From Helicobacteraceae bacterium (GTDB taxonomy: Bacteria; Campylobacterota; Campylobacteria; Campylobacterales; Sulfurimonadaceae), in assembly GCA_024635885.1 (NCBI GenBank), contig JAGXIA010000010.1, positions 1 through 8,967 on the forward strand: a stretch of 8,967 bases of DNA. Direction: 5' to 3'. A program made the position numbers and the translations under genes. The notes below the pieces were generated by a model. It worked only from the letters and a program-made list of their open reading frames with translations. It was not told the origin of the DNA and searched no databases. Shown here piece after piece: positions 1 through 6,633 of this stretch; within the stretch, counting starts at the first letter, position 1, and each line of letters starts with the position of its first letter.

Positions 1-26
1 ACTGCAATATTTCTAATCTTTTGCAT
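1..26 (-). CDS. typA: N-terminus of a probable TypA/BipA translational GTPase (partial, runs off the left edge)
   Basis: Only nine residues are visible, MQKIRNIAV, with the ninth codon incomplete but fixed as Val by GT. They match the usual start of TypA/BipA, where an (I/L)RNIA(I/V) segment comes just before the P-loop HVDHGKT. TypA is a ribosome-associated GTPase linked to stress and low-temperature ribosome assembly. The start is well supported: on the minus strand AAGGA lies 5 bases before the ATG, and a TATAAT hexamer sits about 60 bases upstream. LepA has a similar N-terminus (typically RNFSIIAH), but NIAV fits TypA better. The gene call rests on the ribosome site and promoter; the family call rests on nine residues and is tentative. 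Confidence 0.5.
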
Positions 27-85
27 AGTGTTCCTTAATTATCAGTTTCTTAATTTTTTATGAAACTAATGTAAAAATTTTCGCG

Positions 86-91
86 ATTATA
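86..91 (-). promoter_or_regulatory. Candidate -10 element of the leftward partial gene
   Basis: The minus strand reads TATAAT here (ATTATA on the plus strand), preceded by AAGG and followed by CGCGAAAA. A start of transcription near base 79 would give a leader of about 50 bases ending at the AAGGA ribosome site and ATG at base 26. No clear -35 is visible, which is normal for sigma-70 promoters in Campylobacterota. This is inferred from sequence only. Confidence 0.5.
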
Positions 92-117
92 CCTTAATAA
101 ATGTTAGATAATCGTAA

Positions 118-136
118 AATAAGTGATATACTTATT
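118..136. repeat. Small perfect dyad in the divergent intergenic region
   Basis: AATAAGT (118-124) and ACTTATT (130-136) form a 7-bp perfect inverted repeat around a 5-base spacer. It lies between the leftward TypA-like gene and the rightward nucleotidyltransferase gene, so it could be an operator or a chance dyad in very AT-rich DNA. The rest of 27-279 shows no coding potential that I can support. Confidence 0.25.
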
Positions 137-234
137 AATTAGTTATATATTAGAGCATATATATACAAGATATTAAAATAATATAGCTATAAAAAATAGA
201 TTTAGTTTTATAAGCCAAACTGTATTCTAGTAAT

Positions 235-256
235 TATACTATTTCTAAAATATAGT
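235..256 (+). promoter_or_regulatory. Candidate promoter(s) of the tRNA nucleotidyltransferase gene
   Basis: Two -10-like hexamers precede the gene: TATACT at 235-240 and TATAGT at 251-256. Either would give a short leader (about 15 to 35 bases). The region is so AT-rich that such hexamers are common, so the exact promoter is uncertain. Confidence 0.3.
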
Positions 257-279
257 AAATCCTAATTTTAAAGACACTT

Positions 280-1527
280 ATGATTGATTATCCAAATAAA
301 TTAAATAAAATCTTTGATAAACTGCGAAATAATGGTGCATTTGTCATCATAATTGGTGGCTATATTAGAGATAAATTATTAAAAATTGATTCTAAAGACA
401 TAGATATAGAGGTTTATGGAGTTTCTTCATTTAACAAACTTGAGTCTATTTTAGAAGAATTTGGAAGTGTAAACAGTGTGGGCAAAAGCTTTGGTGTTTG
501 CAAATTAAACATTGACGGACTTGACCTTGACTTCTCTCTACCGCGAGAAGATAGCAAAACGGGAAGTGGACATAAAGGCTTTAAGGTAAATACGCAAGCT
601 GATTTAGACTTCATAACTGCAACTCGCAGACGTGACTTTACAATTAATGCTATTGGCTACAATGTTGCTAAGAAAAAAATTCTTGATCCATTCAATGGTA
701 TTGAGGATTTAAAAAATAAAATTTTAAAGGCTGTAGATAGAAAAAGTTTTATAGAAGACCCTCTTCGTGTCTATAGAGCAGTTCAATTTTGTGCCAGATT
801 TGACCTACGAATGGATAGAGAATTATTTAGTCTGTGCTCAATGATGATTAAAGACAATATGCTTGCTGAGCTCCCTAAACAAAGAATATTTCAAGAGATA
901 AAAAAACTTCTTTTAAAGGCGCAAAAACCTTCTTTAGGTTTTATACTTTTTCAAGAACTTGGCATTGTAAAAGAGTTCGATGAACTTCATAATCTGTCCC
1001 AATACAACTGGGGTCAAATTCTTAACACTATTGACAATTTAGCACAAAACAGAACCAGCAGTGAAACCACTAACACTGTTTTAGCGTTAGCAGGAATTTG
1101 TTATATATTAGATTCTACTAAAGCTAAGAGTTTTATTTTAAGACTAAGTGATGAAAAAGAGTTATTAAAAAAAGTTTTGTCATTAATTTCAAATCCGATT
1201 ACTGCAGTTCTTAGCGACGCAAAACTTTATAGACTTGCAACAAAGGTAAAGATTGAAGAGCTTTTAATTTTAAACAGGGCAGTTTTTAAAAATACAAATA
1301 ATCAGCTTCTTCAAGTTTGTGATGAGATACAAATAAGAGCTAAGCACTTAGGTATTTTCAATAAAAGTATGTTGCCTTTACTTAGAGGAAGAGATATCTT
1401 GGCATGTGGAATGTCTCCTTCAAAGGAGTTTTCAACTATTTTAAAAATGGGATATGAGGCGCAAATGGACGGAGAATTTTATTCTCACGAAGATGCCATT
1501 GTTTGGCTAAAAAAGTATTTAGCTTAA
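280..1527 (+). CDS. cca: CCA-adding-type tRNA nucleotidyltransferase / poly(A) polymerase family protein
   Basis: This is a class II nucleotidyltransferase of 415 residues, the family that builds or repairs the CCA end of tRNAs. Visible motifs in order are GG and RD of the nucleotide-binding loop (26-31), the metal-binding pair D40/D42 in KDIDIEVYG, PRE then GSGHKGF (88-101, as in E. coli Cca), RRDFTINA (117-124, base selection), EDPLRVYRAVQFCARFD (about 159-175) and RIFQEIKKLL (about 202-211). The C-terminal GRDILACGMSP segment (about 370-380) matches the tail of bacterial CCA enzymes. The HD phosphohydrolase motif of E. coli Cca is missing: its equivalent reads GICYILDS (about 272-279). A weak purine-rich ribosome site (AAAGA, 270-274) precedes the ATG. 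CCA-adding, A-adding and poly(A) activities cannot be separated from sequence alone, so the symbol is provisional. Confidence 0.88.
   Translation: MIDYPNKLNKIFDKLRNNGAFVIIIGGYIRDKLLKIDSKDIDIEVYGVSSFNKLESILEEFGSVNSVGKSFGVCKLNIDGLDLDFSLPREDSKTGSGHKGFKVNTQADLDFITATRRRDFTINAIGYNVAKKKILDPFNGIEDLKNKILKAVDRKSFIEDPLRVYRAVQFCARFDLRMDRELFSLCSMMIKDNMLAELPKQRIFQEIKKLLLKAQKPSLGFILFQELGIVKEFDELHNLSQYNWGQILNTIDNLAQNRTSSETTNTVLALAGICYILDSTKAKSFILRLSDEKELLKKVLSLISNPITAVLSDAKLYRLATKVKIEELLILNRAVFKNTNNQLLQVCDEIQIRAKHLGIFNKSMLPLLRGRDILACGMSPSKEFSTILKMGYEAQMDGEFYSHEDAIVWLKKYLA
1524..1527. other. Shared stop codons of two convergent genes (TTAA)
   Basis: The palindrome TTAA supplies TAA to the rightward nucleotidyltransferase gene (1525-1527) and, on the other strand, TAA to the leftward GGDEF-EAL gene (1524-1526). 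There is no intergenic space and I see no hairpin terminator near the junction, so each transcript must run into the other gene antisense. Confidence 0.9.
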
Positions 1528-2930
1528 GTCTCATAAATTTTTTCCAGTGAGGCTAAAAAATTACCTTGCAGATAATCAATGTTTAACTCACCGGCTAATT
1601 TAACATTCTCTTCATTTTCAAGCATTTTAATCCATGTTTTGACACCTTTTTTATGTGCCATAACATTAAAGCCATCAATGGTGCTCTCATACTCTTTTTT
1701 CTGCATATCTTTACTATAAAGAGAGTCAAATCTAACTACATCTATTTCTAAATCTCTTAAATATAAAAAACTTGTATGAATCGATCCGAGTCTATCAATT
1801 GCTATCAATACACCCATCTCCCTCAGAGACTTTAGAGTTGAGTTATATCTGTTTATTTGTGAATAATACTCTGTTTCAGCGAGCATAAACATAATCTTAT
1901 TTTTTACTTTTGGGTTAGCATTTATAAGTTCTTTTGTCTTGACTAAAAAGTTTTGATTTCTTAAGGAGGTTGGTGATATTGTCAGGGCAAATATCTGTTC
2001 ACTTAAAAGACTACACTCTGCAATATTTTTCTCTAAGATCATAAAATCGTATTCACTCATTAGTCCGAGTCTGTTTATAACCTTCATATAGCTTTTTTGA
2101 TGAATTATTTTATTGTCTGGTGTTTTTAACTTAACCAAACACTCTTTAATAGCACTCTCTTTATTTTCAAAAACATCCTGCCCCATTACAAGAAATTTTT
2201 TCTGATCAATTGCATTTATTACAAAAGATTCCAATTCATTAGGGTTTATATCTTCTTCTTTGAACGAATTCTTTAGGTGTCTTGTTTTGTTTTGTGCTTC
2301 AAATAGATTTTCAATAAGATAATCTAACTGATTTGAAAAAGCTGTATCAGTAATTGCTCCTGATATATTAACTTCCATATCATCTACTTTAAATCCATTA
2401 CTTTTTAAACATAGCAGTTCTAAAATTATGTTGTAAGTATTTTTATTGCCTTTAAGACCTATAATAAAGTCTCCACCTTTTATATGCCCAACCGGAAAGT
2501 TTTTTATATCTTTGTCTTCCAGGTATTCGTTTACCCAAGAAACAACCCTGCGTAAGACTTTATCTCCGTTTTTTAAACCGTAAAGATTGTTTATATCGTT
2601 TAAATTATCTATACTGATGAGTATAAGGGTGTAGTCACTATTGTTTTTTATCTCTTTTTTTAAATACTTGTATAAATACTCTCTAGTAAATGTTTTTGAT
2701 GTTTCATCGGTTATTCTTACTGCGAAACCGCTATATATTATATAAAATATAAAATATATACTAAATGCTATAAGCAATATTGATTCAATATAAAAGATAG
2801 AGTCCAGACTTTCATAAGTAGTAATAAGTGTGTTTGAGATTAAAGCAATGATTAGAGCAAAGATTGGAAGTCCCATTCTAAGAGCTAACTTAAAACGGTA
2901 TTCTCTCTCTTTTGTCTCTGGTAATAGCAT
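1524..2930 (-). CDS. Membrane-anchored degenerate GGDEF-EAL domain protein
   Basis: A 468-residue protein with two predicted N-terminal membrane helices (about 19-38 and 48-68), then a GGDEF-type domain (about 75-215) and an EAL-type domain (about 230-465). Both domains look catalytically degraded. The GGDEF signature is reduced to KGGDFI (151-156). In the EAL domain the EAL motif is ECL (263-265), the metal-binding DDFG is DRLG (379-382), and the general AEGVE region reads IKMLE (434-438). The terminal QGNFL (455-459) still marks the fold. It therefore probably senses or scaffolds rather than making or cleaving c-di-GMP; that is inference. It starts 5 bases after the gyrB stop with no clear ribosome site of its own, which suggests translational coupling to gyrB. 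Its stop overlaps the stop of the convergent nucleotidyltransferase gene. Confidence 0.85.
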   Translation of the reverse strand: MLLPETKEREYRFKLALRMGLPIFALIIALISNTLITTYESLDSIFYIESILLIAFSIYFIFYIIYSGFAVRITDETSKTFTREYLYKYLKKEIKNNSDYTLILISIDNLNDINNLYGLKNGDKVLRRVVSWVNEYLEDKDIKNFPVGHIKGGDFIIGLKGNKNTYNIILELLCLKSNGFKVDDMEVNISGAITDTAFSNQLDYLIENLFEAQNKTRHLKNSFKEEDINPNELESFVINAIDQKKFLVMGQDVFENKESAIKECLVKLKTPDNKIIHQKSYMKVINRLGLMSEYDFMILEKNIAECSLLSEQIFALTISPTSLRNQNFLVKTKELINANPKVKNKIMFMLAETEYYSQINRYNSTLKSLREMGVLIAIDRLGSIHTSFLYLRDLEIDVVRFDSLYSKDMQKKEYESTIDGFNVMAHKKGVKTWIKMLENEENVKLAGELNIDYLQGNFLASLEKIYET

Positions 2931-2935
2931 TTAGT

Positions 2936-5245
2936 TTATACGTCTAAATGTTTAACATCTTTTGCATGTGTTTCGATGTAGTTACGACGAGGTTCAACTT
3001 CATCACCCATAAATAAGGTAAATGTATCGCTGGCTAGTTCTGCATCATCAATAGTTACTTGAAGTAAAACACGATTTTCAGGTGTCATGGTTGTTTCCCA
3101 TAACTGATCAGGATTCATCTCACCAAGACCTTTGTAGCGCTGAATATATGAACCTTTTTTAGCAAAGTCTTTTACACTCTCAAGTACTTTAATTATATCT
3201 TCTTCAAAATGTATATCCCACTCTTTAATCTTTCTATAAACAAAGTCAGCCTCAGCAAAATGTGGAGCGGCAAATAAATCATCATTTATAAGCAACTCTT
3301 CCATCCCGCCTAATGTTTGAACAAATAAATGGATAGAATCTTCTGTTACAGAAGAAGTTAAAACATTATTATCTATAGAAGTTAAGAATTTTTCAACTTC
3401 TATATACATTGTAGGCATATCAAGACCAATTAAATCAGGATTTTCTATAAAGTGTCTTATTAGATCAACAAGAGCATAACGGCGTTCCAAGGCTGTAAGA
3501 GAACTAGAATAATGATCAACCATTTTAAAATATGATACTAGGTCATTATGTCCTAAAGTTTGGTTTTCTAAAGATTCAACACCATTATCAATTAAAAAGT
3601 CATTCATCTCTCTGTCATCTTTAAAATAAATCTCTTTTTTACCTTTTTTATAACGGTAAAGCGGTGGTTGAGCCAGATATAAATAACCTTTTTCAACTAC
3701 TTCACGGAAATGTCTAAAAAAGAAAGTAAGAAGAAGAGTTTGAATGTGAGAACCATCAACATCCGCATCCGTCATTATGATAAGTTTATGATAACGAAGT
3801 TTATCTTCATTAAAATCATCACCGATTCCACAACCCATAGCTGTAATCATATTTGTAATCTCTTCAGATTTTAAAACTTTTTCAAGTCTTGCTTTTTCAA
3901 CATTTAAAATCTTACCTTTTAGTGGTAAAATTGCTTGAAAGACTCTGTCTCTTCCCATTTTTGCCGAACCGCCTGCAGAATCCCCTTCTACCAGATAAAG
4001 TTCACAAATACTTGCATCTTTACTTTGACAGTCGGCTAGTTTGCCAGGAAGCGTTCCAACACTCATAGAGTCTTTTCTACGAGTTAGTTCTCTTGCTTTT
4101 TTAGCAGCTTCACGACCGCGAGCAGCCATAAGAGATTTTGAAACTATTGCTTTAGCTTCTAAAGGATTTTCTTCAAAATACTTAGAAAGAAGTTCATAGG
4201 TTGCTTTTTGAACCAATGGTCTTACATAAGTATTTCCAAGTTTACCTTTTGTTTGACCCTCGAACTGAGGTTCAGGAACACGAGCAGAGACAATAGCAAT
4301 AAGGCCTTCACTCGCATCTTCACCAGAGATTTTTGTGTCTTTTTCTTTTGCATTTCCGTTTTGAGTATTGTAGTTAGAAATAACACGTGTTAGTCCGGCT
4401 CTAAATCCCGATTCATGTGTACCACCGTTTGGTGTTCGAATATTATTTACAAATGATGCTAGTTTTTCATCATAACTATTATTGTACATAAGTGCTATAT
4501 CAAACTCTATATCTTCAATTTTTGCAGTGAATGAATAGACTTGGGCAACAATTTCTTTTTTATTCATATCTGCAACGTACTGCGCTATACCGCCTTCAAA
4601 GTGGTATTCTTCTTTTACGTCTGTTCTTTCATCTTTAAAAATTATAGTAATAAATGGATTTAAATAGGCTAGTTCTTTTAATCTTTTAGCAAGATAATCA
4701 AATTCGAAAGTTATAGATTCTGTAAATATACTAGGATCCGGAGAAAATTCTATTGTCGTACCAGTTTTACGAGTTTTACCAGTTGTTTCTAAGACTTTTT
4801 GTGGAATACCCATTTTGAAATCTTGTTCAAAAATTTCACCTTCACGATGAATAGTCATATGCAGATCACTAGAGAGTGCATTTACAACTGAAACACCTAC
4901 ACCATGAAGACCGCCGGAGACTTTGTAAGTATCTTTATCAAATTTTCCACCGGCATGTAAAACTGTTAAAACTACTGTAGCTGCTGACATCCCTTCCGTT
5001 GCATGCATGCCAGTAGGAATACCACGTCCGTTATCAGAAACTTTACAAGTTCCCTCTTTTGTAAGTGTTACATTTATGGTATCACAATGGCCTGCCATTG
5101 CCTCATCTATAGAATTATCAATTACTTCGTAAACTAAGTGGTGTAGACCTCTATGACCAGTATCACCAATATACATACCAGGTCTTTTTCTTACAGCTTC
5201 TAAACCTTTAAGAACTTTAATATTACCAGCACCATAATTTTCCAT
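2936..5245 (-). CDS. gyrB: DNA gyrase subunit B
   Basis: GyrB is the ATPase subunit of the A2B2 enzyme that introduces negative supercoils. I place the start at the ATG at 5245 (769 residues, MENYGAGNIK...) because GGAG lies 6 bases before it; an in-frame ATG at 5257 has no ribosome site and would add MECL. Residues visible in the GHKL ATPase domain are E40 (catalytic), N44, D71 and GRGIP, the ATP lid GGLHGVGVSVVN (111-122) and QTK with K333. The TOPRIM domain has EGDSAGG (420-426, metal-binding E420) and DADVDG (493-498). A long insertion (about 545-695), typical of Gram-negative GyrB, precedes the conserved C-terminal QRYKGLGEMNP (702-712). Length matches Campylobacterota GyrB. It follows dnaN in the same direction and precedes a GGDEF-EAL gene by 5 bases. 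Confidence 0.98.
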   Translation of the reverse strand: MENYGAGNIKVLKGLEAVRKRPGMYIGDTGHRGLHHLVYEVIDNSIDEAMAGHCDTINVTLTKEGTCKVSDNGRGIPTGMHATEGMSAATVVLTVLHAGGKFDKDTYKVSGGLHGVGVSVVNALSSDLHMTIHREGEIFEQDFKMGIPQKVLETTGKTRKTGTTIEFSPDPSIFTESITFEFDYLAKRLKELAYLNPFITIIFKDERTDVKEEYHFEGGIAQYVADMNKKEIVAQVYSFTAKIEDIEFDIALMYNNSYDEKLASFVNNIRTPNGGTHESGFRAGLTRVISNYNTQNGNAKEKDTKISGEDASEGLIAIVSARVPEPQFEGQTKGKLGNTYVRPLVQKATYELLSKYFEENPLEAKAIVSKSLMAARGREAAKKARELTRRKDSMSVGTLPGKLADCQSKDASICELYLVEGDSAGGSAKMGRDRVFQAILPLKGKILNVEKARLEKVLKSEEITNMITAMGCGIGDDFNEDKLRYHKLIIMTDADVDGSHIQTLLLTFFFRHFREVVEKGYLYLAQPPLYRYKKGKKEIYFKDDREMNDFLIDNGVESLENQTLGHNDLVSYFKMVDHYSSSLTALERRYALVDLIRHFIENPDLIGLDMPTMYIEVEKFLTSIDNNVLTSSVTEDSIHLFVQTLGGMEELLINDDLFAAPHFAEADFVYRKIKEWDIHFEEDIIKVLESVKDFAKKGSYIQRYKGLGEMNPDQLWETTMTPENRVLLQVTIDDAELASDTFTLFMGDEVEPRRNYIETHAKDVKHLDV

Positions 5246-5280
5246 TAAACACTCCATTTAATATATTCTCTCACGAAAGC

Positions 5281-5295
5281 TTCACTTTTAGTGAA
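5281..5295. repeat. Dyad in the gyrB leader with TTCAC/GTGAA arms
   Basis: TTCACT (5281-5286) and AGTGAA (5290-5295) form a perfect 6-bp inverted repeat around TTT, 35 bases upstream of the gyrB start codon. Each arm contains the TTCAC pentamer that is the DnaA-box core in this phylum, but the flanking bases match the full 9-mer poorly. It may be an RNA hairpin in the gyrB leader, a regulator site or chance. Confidence 0.35.
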
Positions 5296-5318
5296 AATAC
5301 TTTGGCATAATTGGAGAT

Positions 5319-5324
5319 ATTCTA
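5319..5324 (-). promoter_or_regulatory. Candidate extended -10 promoter of gyrB
   Basis: The minus strand reads TGATAGAAT, a TG-N-type extended -10 (TAGAAT), downstream of an A/T-rich stretch. Transcription would start near 5312 and give a leader of about 65 bases containing the TTCACT dyad. Together with the hairpin after dnaN, this suggests that gyrB can be transcribed separately from dnaN. Confidence 0.45.
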
Positions 5325-5376
5325 TCATTATTTTTCTAAAAAGAAGTTTGGAGGGAGATTTTGGAAGATTAAAGTA

Positions 5377-5407
5377 TAAATCATTCCATATTTTATGGAA
5401 TGATTTA
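5377..5407 (-). terminator. Strong hairpin just after dnaN (possible weak terminator or mRNA stabiliser)
   Basis: A perfect 14-bp inverted repeat with a 3-base loop: the left arm is 5377-5390 and the right arm 5394-5407, each containing the heptamer ATTCCAT or its complement. It begins 7 bases past the dnaN stop codon. In the dnaN transcript the stem is followed by a mixed sequence (ATACTTTAATC on the minus strand) rather than a long U-run, so it would be a poor classical intrinsic terminator. It may instead protect the 3' end, or terminate in both directions. The stem is certain; the function is inferred. Confidence 0.55.
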
Positions 5408-5414
5408 AATTATT

Positions 5415-6482
5415 TTATATAACTATTGGCATTACCACTGTTTTAAAATTATCATCACTGAGTATAAAAGGTAAATTACCTTCATTAAGTCCTATGCTAA
5501 ATTCTGAACTATTTATACTATTTAAAAAATCGAGTAAATATCTGCTGTTTATTGCAATAGTAAAAGGGCTTGAAAACCCGGTAGCAAATCCTATTTCTGT
5601 TTTAGCTTCTATGTTATCGTCGCTTAGAGATTCAAAAGTAATTACATCATTTAAAAATGTGATTTTCACATCTGTTGAAATAGTTGTAATTTGTTTAATA
5701 GATTCAATCATAATTGCTTTTGGTAAAACTAATTTATTTGCTATTTCTTTAGGAATAATTCTTGAGTATTCCGGAAATTTACCATTAATCAATTTTGTAA
5801 AGAAAGTATATTGACTTGAATGAATTATTAAATTTGTTTCATCATAATAAAGTTCTATATTATCAAAAAATAATTTTTGAATTTCCACTATAGCTTTTCT
5901 AGGTAAGATTATTGATAACTCACTTGAACTTTCATTTTCGATTGTTACAACAGCTAAGCGGCGAGTATCTGTAGAAGCAAAATTAATAAGATCCTGCTTT
6001 ATATCTATAAGGGCACCATTTAATTCAAACTTAGGGTTATTGCTGTCAATAGCCGGAGTTATCTTTTTTAGAGATTCTATTAGTGAATGAGAATCTATCG
6101 CTATACGCGCTTTGCCGACATAATTTGGAAATTCAGGAAATTCACTGTGTGAAAACGTAGGAAGTTTGAAATTAGAATGCGATTGTGTGATATACAACAT
6201 CTCATTTTTTACTTCTAAGTTTATATCGCCATCTTTTAGAATTCTAACAATATCTAAAAACTTTTTACCATTGGCAGTTACACTACCTTCCTCGTTTACA
6301 TTTATTTTATCTGTAACGACTTCATAACCAATTTCGAAATCTGTTGCTCTTAATGTTAATTTAGAGTCAGATACATTTAAATACACATGTGATGTAATCT
6401 GTGAAGTATCTTTTTTTTCTAAAAATGGTCCAGCATGAACTAGAATATTTTCTAATATTGATTTTGAAATAATTATCTTCAT
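5415..6482 (-). CDS. dnaN: DNA polymerase III beta subunit (sliding clamp)
   Basis: DnaN forms the ring-shaped dimer that holds the replicative polymerase on DNA and is a docking site for many repair proteins. The product is 355 residues, close to the usual 360-370. Recognisable parts are MKIIISKSIL at the N-terminus, LRATDFEIGYE (about 44-54), the domain-2 segment with SEFPEFP, RRLAVV in the middle, NSRYLLDFL near the end and a C-terminal MPIVI that corresponds to MPMRL in E. coli. I use the ATG at 6482 because AGGA lies 6 bases upstream; a TTG at 6488 would extend it by two residues but abuts that AGGA directly. It follows dnaA in the same direction, with the putative origin between them, and a strong hairpin follows its stop. 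Confidence 0.96.
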   Translation of the reverse strand: MKIIISKSILENILVHAGPFLEKKDTSQITSHVYLNVSDSKLTLRATDFEIGYEVVTDKINVNEEGSVTANGKKFLDIVRILKDGDINLEVKNEMLYITQSHSNFKLPTFSHSEFPEFPNYVGKARIAIDSHSLIESLKKITPAIDSNNPKFELNGALIDIKQDLINFASTDTRRLAVVTIENESSSELSIILPRKAIVEIQKLFFDNIELYYDETNLIIHSSQYTFFTKLINGKFPEYSRIIPKEIANKLVLPKAIMIESIKQITTISTDVKITFLNDVITFESLSDDNIEAKTEIGFATGFSSPFTIAINSRYLLDFLNSINSSEFSIGLNEGNLPFILSDDNFKTVVMPIVI

Positions 6483-6491
6483 ATTCAATCC

Positions 6492-6509
6492 TATATAATT
6501 TATATAATT
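6492..6509. repeat. Tandem AT-only 9-mer, candidate DNA unwinding element
   Basis: TATATAATT occurs twice in direct succession (6492-6500 and 6501-6509), giving 18 bases without G or C. It lies directly next to the DnaA-trio repeats and ends at the dnaN ribosome site, so it is the natural place for strand opening. The same tract could also contribute -10-like sequences for dnaN. Confidence 0.55.
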
Positions 6510-6510
6510 T

Positions 6511-6529
6511 TAGTATGTAGTAGTAGGGG
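6511..6529 (+). other. DnaA-trio repeats and G-tract of the origin
   Basis: The plus strand reads TAG, TAT, G, then TAG three times (6518-6526), followed by GGG (6527-6529) and a DnaA box (6532-6540). Read from the box toward the AT-rich tract, this is box, GC-rich cluster, 3'-GAT-5' repeats, DUE. That is the order described for DnaA-trio origins in Bacillus subtilis and proposed to be widespread. In that model DnaA loads from the duplex boxes onto the trio strand and stretches it to open the DNA. The pattern is directly visible; the function is by analogy. Confidence 0.6.
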
Positions 6530-6531
6530 TA

Positions 6532-6621
6532 AGTGAATATGTGAATACCACTCATTTAGCCCTATTATCAGAGTTATTTTGATGTGATGAACACAACCAA
6601 CTCTTTTCACAACTGTTCACA
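6532..6621. other. Downstream DnaA-box cluster of oriC (dnaA-dnaN gap)
   Basis: Four 9-mers with the TTCAC core known for Campylobacterota DnaA boxes: ATATTCACT (6532-6540, minus), GTATTCACA (6540-6548, minus), CTTTTCACA (6603-6611, plus) and CTGTTCACA (6613-6621, plus). The two pairs face each other, with pair spacings of 8 and 10 bases. A weaker candidate, TTCATCACA, is at 6583-6591 on the minus strand. Lying beside the trio and AT repeats, this is the part of oriC most likely to be opened. Confidence 0.7.
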
Positions 6622-6627
6622 TAGTTG

Positions 6628-6633
6628 ATTATA
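6628..6633 (-). promoter_or_regulatory. Candidate -10 of a dnaN promoter next to DnaA boxes
   Basis: The minus strand reads GATATAATC, containing TATAAT. Transcription from it would start near 6621, exactly at the box pair 6603-6621, so DnaA bound at the origin could influence dnaN expression. This is inferred; dnaN may equally be read through from dnaA, since I see no terminator between them. Confidence 0.4.

Noticed and set aside
1..63. Hydrophobic open stretch in plus frame 1 at the left edge that could be the C-terminus of a membrane protein
   Set aside because: Twenty codons of F/L/I-rich translation are expected from T-rich DNA, and the minus-strand start with a good ribosome site and promoter explains the region better.
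414..614. Open frame of 66 codons on the minus strand inside the nucleotidyltransferase gene
   Set aside because: It is antisense to the catalytic motifs of a recognised gene and has no initiation signals that I can support.
5494..5814. Open frame of 106 codons on the plus strand inside dnaN
   Set aside because: It lies wholly antisense to a well-conserved dnaN and looks like its shadow.
6367..6555. Open frame of 62 codons on the minus strand over the dnaN start
   Set aside because: It overlaps the dnaN N-terminus out of frame and passes through the trio/DUE region; it is a by-product of AT-rich sequence.
6583..6591. TTCATCACA as a fifth box in the downstream origin cluster
   Set aside because: It differs from TTATTCACA at two positions, including the first base of the TTCAC core, so it is kept only as a weak candidate.
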